From Nemertoderma westbladi (Eukaryota > Xenacoelomorpha > Nemertodermatida > Nemertodermatidae), in the NCBI GenBank assembly GCA_032718475.1, contig JAUCBJ010003460.1, positions 1-39,897 on the forward strand: DNA of 39,897 nt, given 5' to 3'. Both the position numbers and the translations under genes were made by a program. Each line of letters starts with the position of its first letter. Position 1 is the stretch's first letter. The notes beneath the pieces are model-generated. The model saw only the letters and a program-made list of their open reading frames with translations. It had not been told where the DNA came from and made no database searches. Of this stretch, positions 20,601 to 32,600 are shown piece by piece.

Positions 20601-23600
20601 TTACTCTACTAGTGTTTACTCTGCTTGCGTTTACTCTGCTTGCGTTTACTCTACTAGTGTTTACTCTACTAGTGTTTACTCTACTAGTGTTTACTCTACT
20701 AGTGTTTACTCTACTTGTGTTTACTCTACTAGAGTTTTCTCTACTAGTGTTTACTCTACTAGTGTTTACTCTACTAGTGTTTACTCTACTAGTGTTTATT
20801 CTATTAGTGTTTACTCTACTAGTGTTTACTCTTCTAGTGTTTACTATACTAGTGTTTACTCTACTAGTGTTTACTCTATTAGTATTTACTCTGCTTGTGT
20901 TTACTCTACTAGTGTTTACTCTTCGAGTGTTTACTCTACTAGTGTTTACTCTACTAGTGTTTACTCTACTAGTATTTACTCTACTAGTGTTTACTCTATT
21001 AGTGTTTACTCTATTAGTATTTACTCTTCTAGTATTTACTCTACTTGTGTTTACTCTACTAGTATTTACTCTACTAGTGTTTACTCTACTAGTGTGTACT
21101 CTATTAGTATTTACTCTACTAGTGTTTACTCTATTAGTGTTTACTCTATTAGTATTTACTCTACTAGTGTTTACTCTACTAGTGTTTACTTTACTTGTGT
21201 TTACTCTACTAGAGTTTTCTCTACTAGTGTTTACTCTACTAGTGTTTACTCTACTAGTGTTTACTCTACTAGTGTTTATTCTATTAGTGTTTGCTCTACT
21301 AGTGTTTACTCTTCTAGTGTTTACTATACTAGTGTTTACTCTACTAGTGTTTACTCTATTAGTATTTACTCTGCTTGTGTTTACTCTACTAGTGTTTACT
21401 CTTCTAGTGTTTACTCTACTAGTGTTTACTCTACTAGTGTTTAATCTACTAGTATTTACTCTACTAGTGTTTACTCTATTAGTGTTTACTCTATTAGTAT
21501 TTACTCTTCTAGTATTTACTCTACTTGTGTTTACTCTACTAGTATTTACTCTACTAGTGTTTACTCTACTAGTGTGTACTCTATTAGTATTTACTCTACT
21601 AGTGTTTACTCTACTTGTGTTTACTCTACTTGTGTTTACTCTACTAGTGTTTACTCTACTAGTGTTTACTCAACTAGTGTTTACTCTACTAGTGTTTACT
21701 CTACTAGTGTTTACTCTACATGTGTTTACTCTACTAGTGTTTACTCTACTAGTGTTTACTCTATTAGTGTTTACTCTATTAGTATTTACTCTTCTAGTAT
21801 TTACTCTACTTGTGTTTACTCTACTAGTATTTACTCTACTAGTGTTTACTCTACTAGTGTGTACTCTATTAGTATTTACTCTACTAGTGTTTACTCTACT
21901 TGTGTTTACTCTACTTGTGTTTACTCTACTAGTGTTTACTCTACTAGTGTTTACTCAACTAGTGTTTACTCTACTAGTGTTTACTCTACTTGTGTTTACT
22001 CTACTAGTGTTTACTCTACTAGTGTTTACTCTACTAGTGTTTACTCTACTTGTGTTTACTCAACTAGTGTTTACTCTACTAGTGTTTACTCTACTAGAGT
22101 TTTCTCTACTAGTGGTTACTCTACTAGAGTTTTCTCTACTAGTGGTTACTCTACTAGTGTTTACTCTACTAGTGTTTACTCTACTAGTGTTTACTCTACT
22201 TGTGTTTACTCTACTTGTGTGTACTCTACTAGTGTTTACTCTACTAGTGGTTACTCTGCTTGCGTTTACTCTACTAGTGTTTACTCTACTTGTGTTTACT
22301 CTACTAGTGTTTACTCTACTTGTGTTTATTCTACTTGTGTTTACTCTACTAGAGTTTTCTCTACTAGTGGTTACTCTACTAGTGTTTACTCTACTAGTGT
22401 TTACTCTACTTGTGTTTACTCTACTAGTGTTTACTCTACTTGTGTTTACTCTACTAGTATTTACTCTACTAGTGTTTACTCTATTAGTGTTTACTCTATT
22501 AGTATTTACTCTTCTAGTATTTACTCTACTTGTGTTTACTCTACTAGTATTTACTCTACTAGTGTTTACTCTACTAGTGTGTACTCTATTAGTATTTACT
22601 CTACTAGTGTTTACTCTACTTGTGTTTACTCTACTTGTGTTTACTCTACTAGTGTTTACTCTACTAGTGTTTACTCAACTAGTGTTTACTCTACTAGTGT
22701 TTACTCTACTAGTGTTTACTCGACTTGTGTTTACTCTACTAGTGTTTACTCTACTAGTGTTTACTCAACTAGTGTTTACTCTACTAGTGTTTACTCTACT
22801 AGTGTTTACTCGACTTGTGTTTACTCTACTAGTGTTTACTCTACTAGTGTTTACTCTACTAGTGTTTACTCTACTTGTGTTTACTCTACTAGAGTTTTCT
22901 CTACTAGTGTTTACTCTACTAGTGTTTACTCTACTAGTGTTTACTCTACTAGTGTTTACTCTACTTGTGTTTACTCTACTAGTGTTTACTCTACTAGTGT
23001 TTACTCTACTAGTGTTTACTCTACTAGTGTTTACTCTACTAGTGTTTACTCTACTTGTGTTTACTCTACTAGAGTTTTCTCTACTAGTGTTTACTTTACT
23101 AGTGTTTACTCTACTAGTGTTTACTCTACTTGTGTTTACTCTACTAGTGTTTACTCTACTTGTGTTTACTCTACTAGTGTTTACTCTACTAGTGTTTACT
23201 CTACTAGTGTTTACTCTACTTGTGTTTACTCTAGTAGTGTTTTCTCTACTAGTGTTTACTCTACTAGTGTTTACTCTACTTGTGTTTACTCTACTAGTGT
23301 TTACTCTACTTGTGTTTACTCTACTTGTGTTTTCTCTACTAGTGTTTACTCTACATGTGTTTACTTTACTAGTGTTTACTCTACTAGTGTTTACTCTACT
23401 TGTGTTTACTCTACTAGTGTTTACTCTACTAGTGTTTACTCTACTTGTGTTTACTCTACTTGTGTTTTCTCTACTAGTGTTTACTCTACATGTGTTTACT
23501 TTACTAGTGTTTACTCTACTAGTGTTTACTCTACTTGTGTTTACTCTACTAGTGTTTACTCTACTAGTGTTTACCCTACTTGTGTTTACTCTACTTGTGT

Positions 23601-26600
23601 TTTCTCTACTAGTGTTTACTCTACATGTGTTTACTTTACTAGTGTTTACTCTACTAGTGTTTACTCTACTTGTGTTTACTCTACTAGTGTTTACTCTACT
23701 AGTGTTTACTCTACTTGTGTTTACTCTACTAGTGTTTACTCTACTAGTGTTTACCCTACTTGTGTTTACTCTACTTGTGTTTTCTCTACTAGTGTTTACT
23801 CTACATGTGTTTACTTTACTAGTGTTTGCTCTACTAGTGTTTACTCTACTTGTGTTTACTCTACTAGTGCTTACTCTACTAGAGTTTTCTCTACTAGTGT
23901 TTACTTTACTAGTGTTTACTCTACTTGTGTTTACTCTACTAGTGTATACTCTACTAGTGTTTACTCTACTAGTGTTTACTCTACTTGTGTTTACTCTAGT
24001 AGTGTTTTCTCTACTAGTGTTTACTCTACTAGTGTTTACTCTACTTGTGTTTACTCTACTAGTGTTTACTCTACTTGTGTTTACTCTACTTGTGTTTTCT
24101 CTACTAGTGTTTACTCTAAATGTGTTTACTTTACTAGTGTTTACTCTACTAGTGTTTACTCTACTTGTCTTTACTCTACTAGTGTTTACTCTACTAGTGT
24201 TTACTCTACTTGTGTTTACTCTACTTGTGTTTTCTCTACTAGTGTTTACTCTACATGTGTTTACTTTACTAGTGTTTACTCTACTAGTGTTTACTCTACT
24301 TGTGTTTACTCTACTAGTGTTTACTCTACTAGTGTTTACTCTAGTAGTGTTTTCTCTACTAGTGTTTACTCTACTAGTGTTTACTCTACTAGAGTTTTCT
24401 CTACTAGTGGTTACTCTACTAGTGTTTACTCTACTTGTGTTTACTCTACTAGAGTTTTCTCTACTAGTGGTTACTCTACTAGTGTTTACTCTACTTGTGT
24501 TTACTCTACTAGAGTTTTCTCTACTAGTGGTTACTCTACTAGTGTTTACTCTACTTGTGTTTATTCTACTAGTGTTTACTCTACTAGTGTTTACTCTACT
24601 AGTGTTTACTCTACTAGTGTTTACTCTACTAGTGTTTACTCTACTAGTGTTTACACTATTTGTGTTTTCCTATGTGATTTCAGGATGTGTGTGTATAAAC
24701 TGGCAAAATAGCAGGAAGTATTAAATTGTGAAAGAGTTAAAAAATTAAAATGTAGTAATTTCCTAAATTGCGTTCAATATAAAACATAGTAATAATGAAA
24801 TTGACAAAACACAAAATCAAAATTACATTAAAATCACACAATATTAGTTAAAATCTTATTATTATTTATATTTTATGCAATAATAAATAAGAGGATATTT
24901 CTGTAAATATTTACTATTAAAGGTAAACATTTATATTATACATTAATAAAATAGGAAGTTTCCGGAAATTCCCAACATTCCCTGACTCTCATCACTAATT
25001 TGGTCATCTGCTCAATTGGCTTTACACTCCGATGTTATGCTCCATTTTTTTGCATTATCTCGTGAACTAATCATTTTAGTTGTAATGTCATTACTATCCT
25101 AGTATATTGATAAAATTTATATTTATTACTTGGTTTGTTTTTTTTTGTTTCGATATAAAACAAGCAATCTCTTCGATAGTGGCATTATTCAACAACTGTC
25201 GTAATCGGCAATATATTTCTCGATTTTCGCGATTGGAAGCCCTTTTGATCTCTAGTATTCGGGTTAATTATAGTTTTATATTGCAGATCTTTATGTAAAC
25301 GCTGTGGTGCGGATTGAATCTGAGGATTACGATAGATTCACAGACGAAGCTCGAGCCCACACCGCTGCCATGGTGCAAGAGATGAGGGAGATAGCCGCTG
25401 GGCCTGAAGGATTACCTTCAAAGAAAGGTCAACAACCTCCGACCCAGACAGTTAGTTACAATACTGAAACATGTTGAATTGTACAGTTATACATAGTTTA
25501 CCTAATCTATTAATCACTGAGGAGGTAATAAGTGACGCATTCCTACGATAAAACATTTTACAATTATTACTAAAAGGTTTCCATTACAAAATAATTTAAA
25601 TCAACATTATAACTCATAGTACAACCACAATCAATCTTTCGTCTTATTTTTTTTAACTTCTTCCTAGACCGAACCAACTGATGAACAGAAGAAGGAACTA
25701 GAATGTAAGAGGCAATCTATAACAATGTTCTGGAAACACTTCGAGACAGTACTAAAGGTGCCCAAACCCAAATCGAAACTATTTGATCTCGCCAGACTTA
25801 GTAAAACCGTTGAGAATTCTATAATCCCGATGGACTTTGAAGACCAAAGTGACAGGTTTGTTTAAATGAGCTATTTTCCCGGTTTCGACCCAAAATTTAA
25901 TATTTTTATGTTAAAATTTAAGGATGCGAACTGGAATGATCCGTATAGGAGGATTTTTCCGGATTAACGTACCCCCCCCCCCCCCCCCCCCCACCCCCAC
26001 CTCCCCTCCCTAAGATAATAGTGTAAAGTTTATCGTATATAATATTAGCTAAGCAAAGTAGTACTTTATGTTACACCTTGGTGACAAATATACTTACATA
26101 CAGAATATATACTATATAAATGATACTACTGGCGATCATAACAGCCATTAAATATTGTCTTTATCGTGTCCTGGGGGTGGTAAATATTGGCCTATTAGTT
26201 TCATTCTCTTTGAGACAAAAGATTTAGCGATTTTGTCCCAGAAGGATCGCGCTTTTAGGATCTGGAACGGACCTTCACTGTCAGCGGGTTTTATTAACGG
26301 TAAAACTATCTGATCCAGAACGTCTTCAGCCACCCCAACCGCCATTTGTGTTACGTTCCTCAGTGGAACGTAAGTCTCTCCCATGAAGGAGTCCGAGAGG
26401 AACACATTTCTATCCATCACGGTGACTCTAATAGCTGCCGCATCGCTTCTAAACTTATTCCTTGGAACCGCTCCGAAATGGAAACTAATTCCGAAACAAG
26501 GATTCAGGTTCCTATCCTGAACCCCCGTCTTATAAGATTTCCAACTAGGGAACCTGTTTTCAGGTATTAAGTCCACTATAGCGTATGGATCACTCAATCC

Positions 26601-29600
26601 GTTACGATCCATTCCTATTAGATTGGCTGCGTCTTCTAGACGAACACATATGGTGTACTTGTTACCAGTCTCTTCCATGAATCCCGTTCGTATTGTTACT
26701 TGGCCGTAATCGGCCGTGTTTGTCAAAGAGTTTTCTTCTACAGACCTGTAATACTCCTGGATTAATTCAACCGTCGTTAAACTGTTTAACCTCAGCAAGG
26801 CCTTCAAGGATTTATGATCTTCATTACGGAATTCTTCCATCGGTATTCGACATCGTTGGAAATATACTTCGAGTCCACTTAATTCTCTGCCGATTTTGAG
26901 GTAATATTCTGGTTCTTGTCCGTTAACCAGTCCTTGGAATATACTCTTCATCAACACGGTCCATACTGCCTTAACTACAGTTGGGTACAACGAGCTCATT
27001 AATCGCGAGTTCAAGGTGTACAAGTTGTTATCGAGATATCCCATTAACATGTCGGAACCTCTTTGGTTGCCAACCTTCGCAACCAGGTAGTTAACGTATC
27101 TCTTTATGTCCGGTGTCATTTTATCTCCTATTTGATGGATAACTGAAGTACATTTCGCGTCTATTTCACGATTTGCTGTTGTTAAGAGTCGGTTTAAGGT
27201 GTCCAAGTACTTCGTGCCCACAAGATCATCAGAGTGAACTAATTGTACTTCGCATGCGACCCACTTCCATTTCAACAATCCGGGAAGTTTCTCCATATAT
27301 TGCCTTACATGCTCGATGTTGTTTAACGCGGTACATAGTTTCGCCGTGACGTCAAACTCTCCGCTCCTTTGACTTTCGTTCAAATATTTATTCACCAAAT
27401 GTTCGTAGACTTCTTCAGTGTATATGACCGCGCAATCACAAATCATGTCTGTTATCTTTGTGACAGCCAAACTCTGACTGTCGATATCTTTGTACTCGAT
27501 CTGTCCCCACTCTGCGGTTATCGCCTCGAAACAGGATAAAACGTCGAGCGACGAGTGACTGAATCGTACGTCCGCGTCGATTGTGGTCACATCCGCGTCC
27601 AGTACCAAGGCCTTATGGACACGCCGCACTGCTTCCGTTTTGAACGTCTGCAACCAGAATATCAAGGCCTTATTGAACCACTTCTGGTAGCCTCTGAGGG
27701 TCAACTCCCTGGGGATTCTGTCAGCGAAAGTGTTGCCTAACATCGATACAAGCCCCTTCAGCACCATATAAAGACGGATTGAGGCTCGACTAGTGGACAC
27801 AATAATCTCCTGACAGTTTTGGTTACAAAGTTGGTACCGATCAAGGTCTTCCAATATTTGCCTGGCTTTACTTCCCAGAATTTTATCGAGAGTTGCAAAT
27901 ACAACTTTGTAATAATCGATATCGTAGACATTGAAGAAATCAATGTAATGTTTGTATGGTCTGTTTAAAGCTCTTGCCATTTCTTCTGTTGCTATGCGTA
28001 TGTTTTTTACCCTAGTAACCACCAAAGTTTCACTCGGGTTTATTTTTTCTGTTACCCATTGCGTCACTGATTCTTTGATTAATGTTGACGTCCTTCCAGC
28101 AAAAGCGCATTTTGGACTTTGAGGAGTGATGTGTTTCCAGACATTCATTGACAGAAGGTGATTAAGAAATTTCCATCTGTCAACTAGACAATTGAATACA
28201 TCTGTAGCCAAAGGAAGAAATAACGCCAACTTTCCCAAATCTTCGATCATTTCATCTGAAAATGTTTTAACTAATTTTAATAGTTTAGTTATTTCAAAAT
28301 GCGACAACTTTTTGGTGAGATGGTGAGTTGCACTTTTAGAAGCTCTCGTCGCCACTTCGCATGATTTATTAACGTTATCAACGGCGTTCATTAGTGTTGT
28401 ATCCTCCACAGAATGGTGAACGTGCCACTGAAGTATAACAACCAACATTATCATGCCCTTCTCTAATTGGCTAAGACGACATTGAACTGCGAAATGGTTT
28501 ATGATTATCCTACTGGTTAAGCTTAAAGGCCCCTTCCACGGTTCACTGTGAATCAACGAATACTGAAGGGCCTCGTACTTATGGAGTTGGTGACATAAAC
28601 TGTAGAAATCTTCGGTAGAATAGGTGCCGTATAGAGTATTAGCGGATATATCCGCGTTTTTTGAGGACGCGAACTCGATACAAAGACGGACTTCCCCGGT
28701 GATACCCAATGACGTCATCCAACCACGCGAGTGCAACTTAAACCACTGGTCAACCCCGGTGCAGGAAATATATTTAAGCGGGATTTCTATCTGCCCGAGG
28801 AAACAATGGGATTCATCTTTCTTCGCGTTGAATAGCGACTTACCGAATAGCGCTTCTTCGCAGCAGAGTTCACCAGATGATTCATCCCAGACTGATAGAT
28901 GGAGGAATTCCTCGTCGAAGTTTCGCAACTCGAATGAGAACTGTTGGTTCCACTGCGGCGAGCGAGAGTTTTCGTCCGTGTCGCTTCTACTAATGTGTTT
29001 CATACCGGGTACGACGTCAAACTTATTACTTTCAGTTTGAACGTCCAGCATACAGTAGGGACTACACAAGGATATGAGGTCGTGGGCCTTTAACGACTTC
29101 GCTTCTACCACGGTGCAGTGTAGAGTGAGTTGGTTCCGGGAGGTTTTTATCTCGTGTTTCAACCACCGTTCGTGTTTCTTACGGTCTACGCCGAACACCG
29201 TCTGCACGTGATCCGCTAACATTTCGGTTGTAATCTCAACGTTGTTGTCAAGGAGATCGAACTGACCAATCAGCGACACGATAGACCTCAATATACTCCT
29301 GTAAAACATTTCTAATTGATTCTGAAACTTTCTGTAACTGTGACGACGCCGTAAGGGATATATTGCGTCAGTGTGTTTCCGGCAACTAGATTTTCTCCGG
29401 ATTTCAATCAACATGTCCGAAGATTCATCGTCACTTTCCGAATCCGTGTCCGTACTAAAGTCGCTTGTGGTTTGTAGCCAATGGGGCCGATGGAATAAAC
29501 GACCTATAAGTGGTAAAGATGATAGACCTGTACTTAAGGAAGTGTCACTCCCACTCATATTTAATATATAATATCCTCAAAGATCCCAAATAATGTCACT

Positions 29601-32600
29601 AAATATTAATTTAATATACAAAACTCGTTGTTTGACAGTTTATCTAAGATATAAATAATAATTTATCCTATAATATAATATATGTATTAAATGTTTGCGT
29701 AATATTCTATGGCGGACGACCTTCTGTTGGCTTTGCCTCATAAACTACTTACAAAGTGCGGCTAGCACAGCACCTGTTGTTCATTGCGGATGGACTTGTA
29801 GATGAGTCATTAACAATAGGCCTGGACGTCAAACCATTTTTACCACCCACACTAATTTATTATTCCATAGGTCGTGTTAGTATAGTACGACTTTAAATCC
29901 TTGGGCTTTACTTTAACGAAAGTCCTATATAGACAAGAGGTATTTTATTTTTAGCTAGTTGAAATATTATAAAATAATAGTAATGCAAAAAGTAAAAGTA
30001 AAGTAAAGTAAATTTTCTTCGGCCGCTAGGCCAAGGGTTACGCACAAAGTCTGACGACTTATTTCCAGTGCGGTCCCCCCAGAACTTTACTCCCCAGAGG
30101 AAACTCCAGTACTCATTTAGCTACCACTTAAGGATGCAAGGCAGATATGCGCCCTGGCTGGTCCCTTTAAAGCATTCGTGCCGAAACGAAAACTGCCCTG
30201 GCCCATGTGAGGATCGAACCCACGACCTACAGGAGATGTGAATTCAATGCAACCACTATACCAAGGTGGAAGGATCCTCCACTATACCAAGGTGGAACCT
30301 CCACTATACCAAGGTGGAACCTCCACTATACCAAGGTGGAACCTCCACTATACCAAGGTGGAACCTCCACTATACCAAGGTGGAACCTCCACTATACCAA
30401 GGTGGAACCTCTACTATACCAAGGTGGAACCTCCACTATACCAAGGTGCAACCTCCACTATACCAAGGTGGAACCTCCACTATACCAAGGTGGAACCTCC
30501 ACTATACCAAGGTGGAACCTCCACTATACCCAGGTGGAACTTCCACTATACCAAGGTGGAACCTCCACTATACCAAGGTGGAACCCCCACTATACCAAGG
30601 TGCAACCTCCACTATACCAAGGTGGAACCTCCACTATACCAAGGTGGAACCTCCACTATACCAAGGTGCAACCTCCACTATACCAAGGTGGAACCTCCAC
30701 TATACCAAGGTGGAACCTCCACTATACCAAGGTGCAACCTCCACTATTCCAGGGTGGAACCTCCACTATACCAAGGTGGAACCTCCACTCTACCAAGGTG
30801 GAACCTCCACTATACCGAGGTGGAACCTCCACTATACCAAGGTGGAACCTCCACTATACCAAGGTGCAACCTCCACTATACCAAGGTGGAACCTCCACTA
30901 TACCAAGGTGGAACCTCCACTATACCAAGGTGCAACCTCCACTATACCCAGGTGGAACCTCCACTATACCAAGGTGGAACCTCCACTATACCAAGGTGGA
31001 ACCTCCACTATACCAAGGTGGAGCCTCCACTATACCAAGGTGGAACCTCCACTATACCAAGGTGGAACCTCCACTATACCAAGGTGGAACCTCCACTATA
31101 CCAAGGTGGAACCTCCACTATACCAAGGTGGAACCTCCACTATACCAAGGTGGAACCTCCACTATACCAAGGTGGAACCTCCACTATACCGAGGTGGAAC
31201 CTCCACTATACCAAGGTGGAACCTCCACTATACCGAGGTGGAACCTCCACTATACCAAGGTGGAACCTCCACTATACCAAGGTGGAACCTCCACTATACC
31301 AAGGTGCAACCTCCACTATACCAAGGTGGAACCTCCACTATACCAAGGTGGAACCTCCACTATACCAAGGTGGAACCTCCACTATACCAAGGTGGAACCT
31401 CCACTATACCAAGGTGGAACCTCCACTATACCAAGGTGGAACCTCCACTATACCAAGGTGGAACCTCCACTATACCAAGGTGGAACCTCCACTATACCAA
31501 GGTGGAACCTCCACTATACCAAGGTGGAACCTCCACTATACCAAGGTGGAACCTCCACTATACCAAGGTGGAACCTCCACTATTCCAAGGTGGAACCTCC
31601 GCTATACCAAGGTGGAACCTCCACTATACCAAGGTGGAACCTCCACTATACCAAGGTGCAACCTCCACTATTCCAAGGTGGAACCTCCACTATACCAAGG
31701 TGGAACCTCCACTATACCAAGGTGGAGCTTCCACTATACCAAGGTGGAACCTCGGTTCAATGCGGTTTTGATGTAAATCTTAGGGACAAATAGACACCTT
31801 GTTACTGTTTTTGTACTTACTCGCTATGTTCGTTCTTGTTTCGTTTAACAAACAATGTAAACATTAATATCATCACAATGAAACACTTTAATCCAAAACA
31901 AATGTTACTATAAGTAATTACTAAACTGCTTTGCTTTATAGATTGAGTTTCGGTGCGCAGCTGTACGAGTCTGTGGCCTGCCAGATGTATGACCTTCTAG
32001 ACAGTCGACGCCAATATAAAAATTACTTGAACCACCTGAAGCTGACTAGAGTCCCTATTGTAAGATCGAGCACTGCCCCGCTCGAGGTATGTTTATAATT
32101 AATGCTAATATTATTAATAAATTCTAGTGATGATTGAATTTTATCTAAACGCAGATAGCTGGACTTTCGACGCAATCAAAAGAATCCCCTCTCCAGAGGA
32201 AAGTCCGATTAATCGCTGAAATATAACTGTAACATGTTCTATTAACTTTAGTTTATTGTTTTGGTTAGATTAACATGCCACTGTAACCTGCTTCTTTCCC
32301 GTAGTTGATAATTTATTTGCATTGATACGATATATTAATGGATAGGCCGTTTGTTTGTTTTCTCAGGAGCCGAAACCGGTAGTCCCGGAACCGGCCCCGG
32401 CAAAGTCCCCTCGCGATAAGTCCCCCTCCGCGCGGAAATCTCAGGCTGCGGTGCCGGCACCAGCGGTGGAGGACAGTAAAGAGGAGAGCGACCCCTGGGT
32501 GGGGCTGGACAACGAGGTCGATATGAGATACTACAAGGAGCTAGTCGACACGGTTCCGTTGGAAAGCGTTTCCGTTTCTCTAATAGTACATTGTATGCTC

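Noticed and set aside
18620-24724. A 2034-residue open frame (LLVFT repeats) and two overlapping frames of 896 and 1045 residues (YSTSV repeats)
   Set aside because: They result from a 15-bp unit, divisible by three, that lacks stops in these frames; few single changes can create a stop. The longest has no proper ATG at its stated start, two frames are open at once, and it lies in a SPAG17 intron.
25972-25992. Poly-C run, and G-runs near 13493 and 38820, as quadruplex or regulatory sites
   Set aside because: Single homopolymers without the spaced G-tracts of a quadruplex motif, and their lengths may be sequencing error.
30205-30265. A tRNA gene suggested by A and B boxes
   Set aside because: Acceptor and anticodon stems do not pair and a SINE body follows, so it is a tRNA-derived SINE head.
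30207-31793. Three overlapping ~500-residue open frames of a repeated [20 protein letters not shown]-type peptide
   Set aside because: All three plus-strand frames are open across a 22-bp minisatellite. The period rotates frames, so the same peptide appears in each. No independent coding evidence.
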